Positions 43,750-51,656 of a stretch of DNA of 64,000 bases are shown in pieces. A program made the translations under genes and the position numbers. Source of the stretch: CAYWKU01 sp964459325 (lineage in GTDB: Bacteria > RBG-13-61-14 > CAYWKU01); contig CAYWKU010000011.1 in assembly GCA_964459325.1 (NCBI GenBank), positions 1-64,000 on the forward strand, in the 5' to 3' direction. Below the pieces are notes generated by a model. That model was not told the origin of the DNA and did no database searches. It saw nothing but the letters and a program-made list of their open reading frames with translations. Position 1 is the first letter of the stretch. Each line of letters starts with the position of its first letter.

Positions 43750-44418
43750 TCAGTTTCTCGTTTCGGGAACGCTCGAGCGCCAGTATTTCCAGAAATAATC
43801 AAGCCCCGACCAGACGGTAAAGAAAAGGGCCACCACGAAAAACAAGGCGCCCATATCATGGAAGTTGGCATCCAGATACGGGTCGTGATAATGCAGTAGC
43901 AGTCCCCCCAGCCCTATAATCTGGAATATTGTCTTGTACTTGCCCAGCGCGCTGGCCTCCATAATCTGCTTGCCTTCGCTGGAAGCGATACCCCTCAACG
44001 CGGTAACGCTTATCTCCCGGGCCAGCACTATTATCACCATCCATGCCGGAAGCCTTCCCAGCGGCACCAGCATCACCATGGCGCTCATCACCATCAGCTT
44101 GTCCGCCAGCGGGTCAAGCAATTTGCCAAGAGTACTTACTACCTCCCATTTCCGGGCCAGGTAACCGTCCAGGAGGTCCGTCATGGAAGCGATTATAAAA
44201 GTCATCCCCGCAGCAAAGCTCAAATGCTCGTTGTACTGGCCACCGGGGTTAACCTTGCCGAGCACCTTCGCCCACCATCCCACGACCGACTCTTCGTGCA
44301 GCACCGGATAATCCGGCCATATGAAAAGCATAATTCCAACGAACAGTGGAATGCCCACCATTCGGCCTATAGTCAGGTAGTTGGGCAGATTGCGCAAAAA
44401 GCGGCTTTCGGGGGGCAT
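43750..44418 (-). CDS. pgsA: CDP-diacylglycerol-glycerol-3-phosphate 3-phosphatidyltransferase
   Basis: A 222-aa membrane enzyme that makes phosphatidylglycerol phosphate. The CDP-alcohol phosphotransferase motif D-x2-DG-x2-AR-x8-G-x3-D-x3-D is complete in DLLDGYLARKW and LGKLLDPLADK. Four or five hydrophobic helices follow. The family is usually 180-200 aa; here an extra loop (VLHEESVVGWWAK) lies between helices 1 and 2. It starts 14 bp after the SLT gene stop. Confidence 0.93.
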   Translation of the reverse strand: MPPESRFLRNLPNYLTIGRMVGIPLFVGIMLFIWPDYPVLHEESVVGWWAKVLGKVNPGGQYNEHLSFAAGMTFIIASMTDLLDGYLARKWEVVSTLGKLLDPLADKLMVMSAMVMLVPLGRLPAWMVIIVLAREISVTALRGIASSEGKQIMEASALGKYKTIFQIIGLGGLLLHYHDPYLDANFHDMGALFFVVALFFTVWSGLDYFWKYWRSSVPETRN

Positions 44419-44432
44419 ATCTTAACCGGTCT

Positions 44433-45032
44433 CTACTTTCTCAGGTATTCTCGATAGTAACGCAACACGCGCTTTATATAGTTCCTGGTCTCCCTGTATG
44501 GCGGAACGCCTCCGTACTTCTCAACTGCGCCCGGCCCGGCGTTGTATGCCGCCAGCGCCTTTATGAGGTCGCCGTTGAACTTATCCAGCATCAGTCTCAA
44601 GTACCGCGAGCCCGCTTCTATGTTCTGGCCCGGGTCGAAAGGGTCGTCCACGTCCAGGTTTTTCGACGTACCGGGCATAAGCTGCATCAGGCCCTGAGCC
44701 CCCGCCCGGCTTATGGCGCGGGGATTCCACGCGCTCTCTGCGCGAATGACCGCCTTTATCAGCGGGGGGTCCAGGTGATATTTGCGGCCCATGCTTACTA
44801 TGAAATCGTCGTACTTGCCGGCTTCCAGGTCGCGGACAAATGTTTTGTTCTTCCACAGCTTAATCCGCCGGTACTTTTCGTTCACCTTCTTGGTGGAAAA
44901 ATGATAATTGCCGTCTTCGTCAATGTAAACGTAAAGAACCGGGTCCTTTGAAGGCTTTTCGGCGGCAACCAAAACCCCTCCCGCCAGTATACCGGCAATC
45001 ACCGCCGCAGTTATTAATCGCCCCCGAATCAC
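44433..45032 (-). CDS. Lytic transglycosylase (SLT domain)
   Basis: A 199-aa periplasmic muramidase. A signal segment (ITAAVIAGILAGGVLVAA) is followed by a DUF4124-like strand (YVYIDEDGNYHFSTKK) and an SLT domain with catalytic E99 (IRAESAWNP), GAQGLMQLMPGT and AALAAYNAGPGAV. It cleaves peptidoglycan with formation of 1,6-anhydro ends. It heads a unit with pgsA. Confidence 0.93.
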   Translation of the reverse strand: MIRGRLITAAVIAGILAGGVLVAAEKPSKDPVLYVYIDEDGNYHFSTKKVNEKYRRIKLWKNKTFVRDLEAGKYDDFIVSMGRKYHLDPPLIKAVIRAESAWNPRAISRAGAQGLMQLMPGTSKNLDVDDPFDPGQNIEAGSRYLRLMLDKFNGDLIKALAAYNAGPGAVEKYGGVPPYRETRNYIKRVLRYYREYLRK

Positions 45033-45209
45033 GCCTTATAAAGTACTTCAAAAACCCCCGGGTGTCAAAAAGCTCACACCCACCCCCGACCTCGATTCAA
45101 TGATTGCAGAGAATTAAAGATTGTGTTAGGTCATACCTGTCCAAAAACGGTTTTGTAATTGGACAGCATATCCCTGTTTCGAGCATGAGCATTTTTCACA
45201 AGGAGAACA

Positions 45210-45233
45210 GACAAGGGGCTTAAGCCCCTTGTC
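45210..45233. repeat. Perfect 24-bp palindrome
   Basis: GACAAGGGGCTT followed by its exact reverse complement. The right half also forms an alternative stem with GGGGCT at 45235-45240. Confidence 0.8.
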
Positions 45234-45243
45234 CGGGGCTTTT
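45223..45243 (+). terminator. Possible intrinsic terminator inside the 45-kb element
   Basis: AGCCCC-TTGTCC-GGGGCT followed by TTT. The stem is short but GC-rich. No plus-strand gene ends before it, so it may belong to the element itself. Confidence 0.35.
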
Positions 45244-45449
45244 CGAGAAGTTTTTTGAATGAAATCGCAGGAATTTGCTATGACCTCCTATTTTGGACAG
45301 CATATGCCACACAGAGTGAACCAGGTTTTTGGATTATTTGCATACTCTAATAAAATCAGGGACTTAACCCGTCCAAAATGGCTATTTTCGGGTTATTTTG
45401 GACAGTAATGGTGTTAGGTTAATTGTATGAGAGATAATGGGTGCGGGTT

Positions 45450-45677
45450 ATGAATAGGATAAAGGACATCATTCAGGAAGTTTCCGAACTTCCGGTGGAA
45501 GACCGTGTCATGGTAATAGACTCGTTGCTTTGCACTATCAACATGCCAAACCCGGATATTGACCGGGAGTGGGCGGAAACCGCAAAGCATCGTCTTGCCG
45601 AAATGCGTTCCGGTCACGTCAATCCCATTCCGGGAAACGAGGTTTTTTCAAGAATCAAAAAACGCTTCGTGCGATGA
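45450..45677 (+). CDS. Addiction-module antitoxin (TIGR02574-like)
   Basis: A 75-aa protein with the pattern of putative addiction module components: an N-terminal helix IKDIIQEVSELPVEDRVMVIDSLL, then PDIDREWAETAKHRLAEMRSG. Such proteins neutralise RelE/ParE-type toxins encoded directly downstream. ATG 45450 was preferred over the GTG at 45441. It overlaps the toxin frame by 4 bp (ATGA), the usual coupling. Confidence 0.8.
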   Translation: MNRIKDIIQEVSELPVEDRVMVIDSLLCTINMPNPDIDREWAETAKHRLAEMRSGHVNPIPGNEVFSRIKKRFVR

Positions 45678-45961
45678 AGTTCTACTTTCACCCTGAGGCC
45701 GAAACCGAATTCTTCGAAGCCATATCTTACTACGAAGATTGCGAGCCGGGGTTGGGAGAGGAATTTTCGCTGGAAATAGTCTCCACAGTGCGGAATATCC
45801 TGTCCTGCCCATACGCATGGCCCGTTCTGGAAGGAGATGTCCATCGTTGTCTCGTAAACCGCTTTCCTTACGGCGTCTAATACAGCATCGAAAAGGAGCA
45901 TATCTATATACTCGCCATCATGCACCTTCACAGACACCCCGATTATTGGAAAAATAGGTGA
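45674..45961 (+). pseudogene. ParE/RelE-family toxin, broken by an in-frame stop
   Basis: The 96-codon frame reads as a complete ParE-type toxin (FYFHPEAETEFFEAISYYED at the N-terminus, LVNRFPYGV then YSIEKEHIYILAIMHLHRHP and DYWKNR at the end), except for one TAA at 45878-45880. In relatives this position of FPYGV-x-Y carries Ile, Leu or Val. The frame is otherwise intact on both sides, so the lesion is recent or a sequence error. Truncation would remove the last 27 residues, including the final strand and the basic/His-rich end needed for activity. The antitoxin upstream is intact. Confidence 0.82.
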
Positions 45962-45969
45962 CAATGGAA

Positions 45970-46129
45970 TACCGGAACCCCACCTTGCCGCAGGCTAGGC
46001 GGGCTCGCCTGCTTGCCTGCCTGTAAGGCGTAAGCCGGTGGTAAGACGCCACCCGGGGGTGGCGAAGCCACAGGGAAAATTTCCCCGCAAGCTCACCTAG
46101 GCCTGAAGGCCAAGGTGAGGTACCCGGTA
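45970..46129. mobile_element. MITE-like palindromic element downstream of parE
   Basis: A 160-bp element with imperfect terminal inverted repeats: TACCGGAACCCCACCTTG on the left and the complement of TACCGGGTACCTCACCTTG on the right. Inside are hairpins CCACCC/GGGTGG, GTGGC-GAA-GCCAC, GGGAAA/TTTCCC and CTCACCT.GGCCT/AGGCC.AGGTGAG. No coding capacity. It begins nine bases after the broken toxin's full-length stop. A 14-of-15 match to its right end occurs alone at about 21711-21725. The remainder of the gap to mazG (46130-46282) shows nothing clear. Confidence 0.5.
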
Positions 46130-46282
46130 ATTATCCAATCTCCCGATTGCCGCGACCGGGAGGTCGCTCCCACAACCGGGGAGTTGTTCCCGCTATGCCA
46201 TCTCAGACCGCCCCCTTATTACCTTGTTTCACGAGGGGTAATTCCCATTGCAAACCCCGAAAGCTTGCTTTACTATGGTGGC

Positions 46283-47053
46283 ATGAAATTCGAGGAGCTG
46301 GTGGAAATTATGGGAAAACTGAGGCATCCGGAAAAGGGATGCCCGTGGGACCTGAAGCAGGACCCGAAAAGCCTGAAAGCATACCTTATCGAGGAAACTT
46401 ACGAGGTGGCCGAAGCAATCGACCAGGAAGAACCTCAAGAACTTTGCGGTGAGCTCGGGGACCTGCTGTTTCAGATACTTTTTCAGGCCCGGATTCAACA
46501 AGAGCGTGGAAATTTCGACATTTACGACGTTGTGGAAGCCATCGGGACAAAGATGAAACGACGGCATCCCCACATCTTCGGGGATGCCGTGGCGCACACC
46601 CCGGAGGATGTGAAGGCAAGGTGGGAGGCCATCAAAAAGGAGGAATTCAGCGACCGAGAGAGCGTGCTGGACGGCATACCCTCGAGCCTGCCGGCTTTGC
46701 TGAGGGCCCGCCGGGTGGGGAAAAAGGCCTCCAACGTGGGCTTCGACTGGCCCGACAAGTCGGGGCCAATAGGAAAAATCAGGGAAGAAATAACCGAACT
46801 CGAAGAAGCCATGGAAAAAGACGATAAGGAAACTATATATCGAGAGTTCGGGGACCTTTTATTTTCTCTGGCCAACATAGGGCGGCATATCAACGTAAAT
46901 CTCGAAGACGCCCTTAACGACACCACCAACCGCTTCATAAAACGCTTCGCATACATCGAAAAAGCGCTTGAAAAATCGGATAAAAAGATGGAGGATATGA
47001 CGCTCGATGCGCTGGATTCTCTGTGGGAAGAAGCAAAAGGGGAAGTGGGCTGA
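46283..47053 (+). CDS. mazG: Nucleoside triphosphate pyrophosphohydrolase MazG
   Basis: A 256-aa two-domain MazG that hydrolyses NTPs to NMP and pyrophosphate, clearing aberrant nucleotides. Each all-alpha domain has the EExxE...ExxD metal site: LIEETYEVAEAI with ELGDLLFQI in the first, and REEITELEEAM with EFGDLLFSLAN in the second. HPEKGCPWDLKQ at the N-terminus is diagnostic. Frame is open upstream to 46115, but this ATG gives the standard start. Confidence 0.95.
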   Translation: MKFEELVEIMGKLRHPEKGCPWDLKQDPKSLKAYLIEETYEVAEAIDQEEPQELCGELGDLLFQILFQARIQQERGNFDIYDVVEAIGTKMKRRHPHIFGDAVAHTPEDVKARWEAIKKEEFSDRESVLDGIPSSLPALLRARRVGKKASNVGFDWPDKSGPIGKIREEITELEEAMEKDDKETIYREFGDLLFSLANIGRHINVNLEDALNDTTNRFIKRFAYIEKALEKSDKKMEDMTLDALDSLWEEAKGEVG

Positions 47054-47435
47054 AGACTGAGGTTGAAAATAATCCCCAGAAAATGTGGAAAATTTGTGTT
47101 TAAACTTGTGTCAGCGATGTGAACAAATCGAATACTCAAGAAATTTTAACCGATTGCACTTTTTTTGTGCTTCAAAAAATCCTTATTTTTCAATATCTTA
47201 GGAGATTTACTTTATTAATCGGAACTTGGAAGCCAATCGGGTGAAACAGCGCTATTAAATTTTTTCGTTGTGAATAAATGTTGGGGATAATTTGCCGGAT
47301 GAGGGTCTCGAAACGCCAAATTTACAGCCGGAAAAAGGAGCGCAGGGCGCCTGTATACCATATATCCAAGCATTTGGAGACCCACTCCCGCTGCAAATCC
47401 TTTACCGGCAACGATCTCAAAAGCGAGCCGGGGCC
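47054..47435. other. Non-coding gap after mazG
   Basis: About 380 bp. The first 200 are AT-rich with A/T tracts and a GCAC/GTGC mini-hairpin at about 47155-47170. The last 150 are GC-richer and partly open in the frame of the next gene. I see no known riboswitch or RNA gene, only a possible long leader. Confidence 0.4.
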
Positions 47436-47765
47436 ATGAGCCGTGAAACGCTGGCCGTCCTGATGTCGGCTTTCGCCTGCCCCGGCATTGGTCAGCTCAT
47501 GTTGGGAAGGCGGCGCGGATGGGCCTTTATTACAGCCTCAGTCGTAATAGTAGTAGCGCTATTCGTCTGCATTCTTTTAATTTTCATGTATGAGGTTCCC
47601 ATGGAAAGCTTCTACGTCGCAGACTCATCGGAGATTGTGGACATCTACCTCAAGGTGCGAGGTGAGGCTTACGAGAAAGGCCTCCCCATGTTGCTGACCT
47701 TTTTGCTGGTATGGTTGGTGAACATGGCTGACATTATGGCAATAAAAAGAAAAGAAAAATCTTGA
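47436..47765 (+). CDS. Small two-helix membrane protein
   Basis: A 109-aa protein. MSAFACPGIGQLMLGRRRGWAF resembles the TM2-type PGxGQ...G motif: the segment CPGIGQLMLGRRRGW followed by two hydrophobic helices (ITASVVIVVALFVCILLIF and MLLTFLLVWLVNMADI). The function is unknown. The ATG at 47436 is preferred to the open extension from 47292. It lies 86 bp upstream of the zinc-ribbon membrane protein and may share its transcript. Confidence 0.6.
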   Translation: MSRETLAVLMSAFACPGIGQLMLGRRRGWAFITASVVIVVALFVCILLIFMYEVPMESFYVADSSEIVDIYLKVRGEAYEKGLPMLLTFLLVWLVNMADIMAIKRKEKS

Positions 47766-47851
47766 AAAAAATGAATTTTTTGCTGGCATTTATACACAAT
47801 ATGTAGTAGTATCATGAAAAATAAACCGTATATTTAGGGGGAGGACCAAAG

Positions 47852-49153
47852 ATGTTTTGCCCAGAATGCGGAAAGGAAGTGCCGAGCGGCTCATGGCGAT
47901 GCGAGCTTTGCGGCGCAGATTTAAGGAGAATCCTGAAAGAGGAATACTGGAGTAAGCACGTCGAGCGGGACTCCAGTTCCAGCAGCACCTCCGGCGAAAG
48001 ATTTCGCATTCCGGACAGCAGCATGTCCACCGATATGGGAAAAAGAAGGATGTCTCGCGACCGTCGCCCCGCCATCATATGGACGGTCATCGCCGGCGTA
48101 AGCCTCATTATTCTGGTCTCTCTGCTTTATTTCGCATTCCGACCGGTCGAGCCCACCGGAGTTGTGGAAGGTGAACAGGTGGCGGAAACCACCGAAACCC
48201 CCTCGACACAACCGGAAACCACGCCATCGGAACCTTCCACGCAACCCTCTCAACCCGCTGAGCCCGGCACAGCTCCTGTTTCCCCCCCACCGGCACCCGC
48301 TCCCGACACGGGAGCACAACCGGAGCCTTCGCCGCAACCGGCGGAGCCGACTCAACCACCCACATCCCCGGCGCCGGAATCTTCAATAAACGCGGCCAAA
48401 GTTGAAACTTTCGTCAAAAGCTGGATAGATACATGGGAGACCAGTATTCGGAAAAACGATGTAAGCAAGCTTAAAGGCTTTTATGCGGAATCCTTCCAAT
48501 CCGGGAACAACCGCAACAAAGACCAGTGGATGCAGGCCCGCAAAGAGGAGGCGGAAAAGGCTAATTACCTGGATGTAACCGCCGAAGACATGAAGGTCGA
48601 CCCTCAGGACGGAGTGGCACGGGTGGAATACACCCAATCTTACCTGTCCGACTGGTACAGCGACAAGGGCACAAAGATTCTCGAGGCAAAAAGGATAGAC
48701 GGCGCCCTTAAAATTATTTTCGAGGATTTCAAAGATAACACACCTTCCCCGCAGGTTTCCTATGCCAAGATAAAAAGCACCATCATAGACTGGCGAAAGG
48801 CTTGGGAAGACATGGCCATCCACAAAAAACCGGGCGATTACGCCGACTTCTATCACCCCGACTATCGCCACCCCAAAGGCTACAACAAAAAGCGTTGGGT
48901 GGATGTTAAATTCGGCGCCGCCAAAAACTTCTCCATAATCGCAGTCGACATCCGCAATATAAACACCTCCATCCTAGGCGACCGGGCGATATCCAGCTTT
49001 CACCAGGTATTTAAAAGCGATAAATACGCCGACGAGGGCACAAAAGTGATGATTTTTAAAGTGGAAAACGGAAAACCCCTTATAATAAAAGAACTTTTCT
49101 TCCTGGAGCAGAAGTTGGAACCGTTAAACGTGGACGACTTCTGGGGCCCCTGA
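47852..49153 (+). CDS. Zinc-ribbon membrane protein with NTF2-like repeats
   Basis: A 433-aa protein. An N-terminal zinc ribbon (C3, C6, C17, C20) faces the cytoplasm, a single helix crosses the membrane at about 74-96, and a 90-residue P/T/E/Q-rich linker spans the envelope. Two related NTF2/DUF4440-like units follow (KSWIDTWETSIRKNDVSKLKGFY and IIDWRKAWEDMAIHKKPGDYADFY, each with a W...Y ending). Such modules are common in proteins tied to L,D-transpeptidase or TonB-like envelope roles. Actual function unknown. GGGGGAGG precedes the ATG. Its stop touches the stop of pgeF on the other strand. Confidence 0.78.
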   Translation: MFCPECGKEVPSGSWRCELCGADLRRILKEEYWSKHVERDSSSSSTSGERFRIPDSSMSTDMGKRRMSRDRRPAIIWTVIAGVSLIILVSLLYFAFRPVEPTGVVEGEQVAETTETPSTQPETTPSEPSTQPSQPAEPGTAPVSPPPAPAPDTGAQPEPSPQPAEPTQPPTSPAPESSINAAKVETFVKSWIDTWETSIRKNDVSKLKGFYAESFQSGNNRNKDQWMQARKEEAEKANYLDVTAEDMKVDPQDGVARVEYTQSYLSDWYSDKGTKILEAKRIDGALKIIFEDFKDNTPSPQVSYAKIKSTIIDWRKAWEDMAIHKKPGDYADFYHPDYRHPKGYNKKRWVDVKFGAAKNFSIIAVDIRNINTSILGDRAISSFHQVFKSDKYADEGTKVMIFKVENGKPLIIKELFFLEQKLEPLNVDDFWGP

Positions 49154-49897
49154 TTATCTCTGCACTATAAAGCTCAACTGTCTGCCGGTGCCCTCCCCGT
49201 CCCGGCGGTATGAATAGAACCGCTCGTTGTTACACGAAGTGCACATATCCATAACGTCCACATTTTCGCTTTTCAAACCGCAGCTTACAAGCGATTTGTT
49301 CGCGGCCTTGCCTAAATCCAGATAGTTGCGGTCCCCTTCTCCCGGACGAAGCACATCATCACCGAACTTCTCCGAATATAACTCAGCAACCTCCGGGCCT
49401 GTTTCGTAGCAGCAGGGGCCTATATGAGGCCCGACGGCGGCATGTATATTCCCGCGGTCGACTTTGTACATATCCGTCATCACCTCGATGGCGGCCGGAA
49501 TAATTCCCGCCGCCAGGCCTTTCCAGCCGGCGTGTACCGCCCCCACCGCCCGGGCGCTTTTATCCGTCAGGAGTATGGGAAGACAATCAGCCGTCCTTAC
49601 GCCCACCGCAACGCAGCATTGAGCGGTAATAACGGCGTCGGCTTTCTTTTTCCCAAAGTTTTCAGTAACTTCCACGTCTTCGTCATAAACGGCAACGGCT
49701 GTGCGGTGTACCTGGTTCACCGTTACAATTTTCCGCAGGCCGAAAGAGGATTTCATTCTGCCCGCGAGAGTACTCAGGCGCTCGGTCGGAGAGCCGGTTC
49801 TACAAGGGAAAGCGTGCGCGACCCCTTCGATTTTGTCGAGGACTCCGGAGAAGTAAACAGGAACTTCCCCTCTCATTTCAAACTTCGGCGCCGGCAC
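49154..49897 (-). CDS. pgeF: Laccase-domain peptidoglycan editing factor / purine nucleoside phosphorylase
   Basis: A 247-aa YfiH-family protein (multicopper-oxidase-like fold). Metal-binding and catalytic motifs are VNQVHRT, VRTADCLPILL, VGAVHAGWKGL and the cysteine/histidine pair in GPHIGPCCYE. The family acts on adenosine/inosine phosphorolysis and in E. coli prevents misincorporation of serine into peptidoglycan. It overlaps the RluD gene by 20 bp, a conserved arrangement (yfiI/rluD-yfiH). Confidence 0.93.
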   Translation of the reverse strand: MPAPKFEMRGEVPVYFSGVLDKIEGVAHAFPCRTGSPTERLSTLAGRMKSSFGLRKIVTVNQVHRTAVAVYDEDVEVTENFGKKKADAVITAQCCVAVGVRTADCLPILLTDKSARAVGAVHAGWKGLAAGIIPAAIEVMTDMYKVDRGNIHAAVGPHIGPCCYETGPEVAELYSEKFGDDVLRPGEGDRNYLDLGKAANKSLVSCGLKSENVDVMDMCTSCNNERFYSYRRDGEGTGRQLSFIVQR

Positions 49898-50846
49898 GCC
49901 TCAAGGCCTCCACGGCTCGTCTCATGTCGTAAGACATCGGGCTTTCCACGGTCATCCACTCCCCCGAGAAAGGATGCTCGAAGGAAAGCCTGTGAGCGTG
50001 CAGCGCGTGTCGCTTGAGGTTAAGCAACGCCGCTCGCACTTTCATGTTATGTATCTGTTTTATTCGTTTTTGGGAGCTGTACATCTTATCGCCAACCACC
50101 GGACGCCCGGCTTCCGACAAGTGTACCCTTATCTGGTGAGTCCTTCCGGTATGAGGTTTCACTTCCAGCAAAGTCGCACCCGGAAATCTTTCCACCACTT
50201 TCCACTCGGTCAATGCATAGCGGCCTTCTTCGGCATATCCCTTCATTTTGGTTCTTTTTACCGGATGCCGCTCGATGGCCGATTCGATTCTTCCTTCATC
50301 GTTTTCAAAAGACCCTGAAACAAGTGCCAGGTAAGTCTTTTCCACTTTCCGGTTTCTGAACTGCTCCGCGATATTCCTGTGAGCATCGTCGGTTTTGGCC
50401 ATCAGGAGCACGCCGGAGGTTTCCTTGTCCAGCCGATGCACCACTCCGGGCCGCCACCGGCCTCCGAGCCGTGAAAGTTGTTTTCCGTGAAAAAGCATTG
50501 CGTTGACTACCGTTCCCGATACCCTGCCGGCGCCGGGGTGGACTATCATACCGGCGGGCTTGTCCACTGCCAGGATATAGTCGTCTTCGTACAGAAAATT
50601 TATGGAAATATCTTCCGGCTGTGGTTTTTCCGGTTGAGGGTCGGGGATGTAGGCTTCCAGCATGCTTCCGGGCTTCACCGCGGCCCCAGGCCGTCGTTCC
50701 GTAGAGCCGTTTATTTTAACCTTGCCGGATGTGACGGCGCGTTTGGCCTGGGAGCGCGATAAAAAGATACCGGTCCTATATAGAACTACATCCAACCGGT
50801 CGGTTTTGCTTCCCGGCGGAACCTGGTGAGTGTGTTTTTTCGGCAT
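49878..50846 (-). CDS. rluD: RluD-type 23S rRNA pseudouridine synthase
   Basis: A 322-aa RluA-family enzyme. An N-terminal S4 domain (RLDVVLYRTGIFLSRSQAK) is followed by the catalytic domain with the aspartate in VHRLDKETSGVLLMAK and the HTGRTHQIRVHL motif. It most likely modifies helix 69 of 23S rRNA. The ATG at 50846 is the first canonical start before the S4 domain. The frame runs to 50888, which would overlap the upstream gene. pgeF follows. Confidence 0.9.
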   Translation of the reverse strand: MPKKHTHQVPPGSKTDRLDVVLYRTGIFLSRSQAKRAVTSGKVKINGSTERRPGAAVKPGSMLEAYIPDPQPEKPQPEDISINFLYEDDYILAVDKPAGMIVHPGAGRVSGTVVNAMLFHGKQLSRLGGRWRPGVVHRLDKETSGVLLMAKTDDAHRNIAEQFRNRKVEKTYLALVSGSFENDEGRIESAIERHPVKRTKMKGYAEEGRYALTEWKVVERFPGATLLEVKPHTGRTHQIRVHLSEAGRPVVGDKMYSSQKRIKQIHNMKVRAALLNLKRHALHAHRLSFEHPFSGEWMTVESPMSYDMRRAVEALRRAGAEV

Positions 50847-50881
50847 GATTATTCGGGGAGTGAACCGATTAAGGACACATT

Positions 50882-51148
50882 TTACCATATTTTGGAGTTG
50901 TGCTTGCCGCCGCTTTTCACCAATATATCAACTATGGCCTCGTTGAAGTAATTTGTACTGGCCAGCAACTCGGGGTCTATCACCGCGTCATAATACTCGC
51001 GCCCCTCTTCCAGGGCCTCCCGGAAAAGCTCGAACAGGTTGTCGTTTTCAATTCCTTCCTTCAAAAGCTCGGGATTGTAAACGAGCACGTCACTGACTAT
51101 GGCTCTGGCCTTTCTTTTGGCGGTGTCGGGATCTTTTATGAGTTCCAA
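50882..51148 (-). CDS. Small acidic protein of unknown function
   Basis: An 88-aa, acidic, mostly helical protein (ELLKEGIENDNLFELFREAL). The only start is TTG at 51148, with GGGG about eight bases upstream. No motif is recognised. It lies just upstream of rluD on the same strand, possibly in one transcript. Confidence 0.5.
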   Translation of the reverse strand: MELIKDPDTAKRKARAIVSDVLVYNPELLKEGIENDNLFELFREALEEGREYYDAVIDPELLASTNYFNEAIVDILVKSGGKHNSKIW

Positions 51149-51321
51149 AAAGCTTCCCCTTTCCCTTACAACTGGAATCTAGAATGCTCAAAAACATGCC
51201 CGCTGTCAAGGTTACCACGGCGGTCATCGTCCTACGGCGTACGAGCGCCCTTCTTTACAATGTTCTCTTGCGCAGGTAATATTTTTTAAACTCACTCTCG
51301 CCATTATTCGGGTAATTGTGC

Positions 51322-51564
51322 ATGAATTGCAGTATATGCAAACGCGAGGTAAAACCCACCGTCCATACCAGGGAGGGTTACAAGGTAGATGCCTACCGGC
51401 TGTACACCGGGGAAGTAGCGCCGGTAACGGTGAAGGACGAGAAAGACGAGGAGATAAAGTTCCTCAAACTGGAAAGTCCCTGCATTGTGGTTATATGCAC
51501 TGGCTGCTTTGAAAAGGCCGAGGTCAAACGGGCTTACGATAATTTCGAAATTCCGGCCAGGTAA
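51322..51564 (+). CDS. Small CxxC zinc-binding protein
   Basis: An 80-aa protein with two CxxC pairs, CSIC at residues 3-6 and CTGC near 60, expected to hold one zinc. Between them lies a beta-rich stretch (YKVDAYRLYTGEVAPVTV). The family is not recognised. The gene stands alone on the plus strand between two minus-strand blocks. TTG at 51316 is an alternative start. Confidence 0.55.
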   Translation: MNCSICKREVKPTVHTREGYKVDAYRLYTGEVAPVTVKDEKDEEIKFLKLESPCIVVICTGCFEKAEVKRAYDNFEIPAR

Positions 51565-51656
51565 AACACCCCCATGTTGTCTGTAGGCCACGCCGAGATA
51601 TCCTGAAAACGGTTACCTCTCATCTTATCACCGAGACGGAGAGGGAGGTGGAGATA

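Larger units (their letters stand above)
45137..45405. mobile_element. MITE-like element with TGTCCAAAA terminal repeats
   Basis: A 269-bp non-coding element with 10-bp terminal inverted repeats CTGTCCAAAA (45137-45146) and TTTTGGACAG (45396-45405). The same motif recurs inside: TTGGACAGCATAT near 45158 and 45294, and GTCCAAAA near 45371. A perfect 24-bp palindrome occupies its middle. Short direct TGTTAGGT repeats lie outside both ends (45124 and 45412). It fills most of the 417-bp gap between the SLT gene and the antitoxin gene. It could be a miniature transposable element or a cluster of binding sites. Confidence 0.5.

Noticed and set aside
47090..47435. Riboswitch in the leader of the small membrane protein
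   Set aside because: I looked for c-di-GMP, TPP, cobalamin and SAM core motifs and found none.
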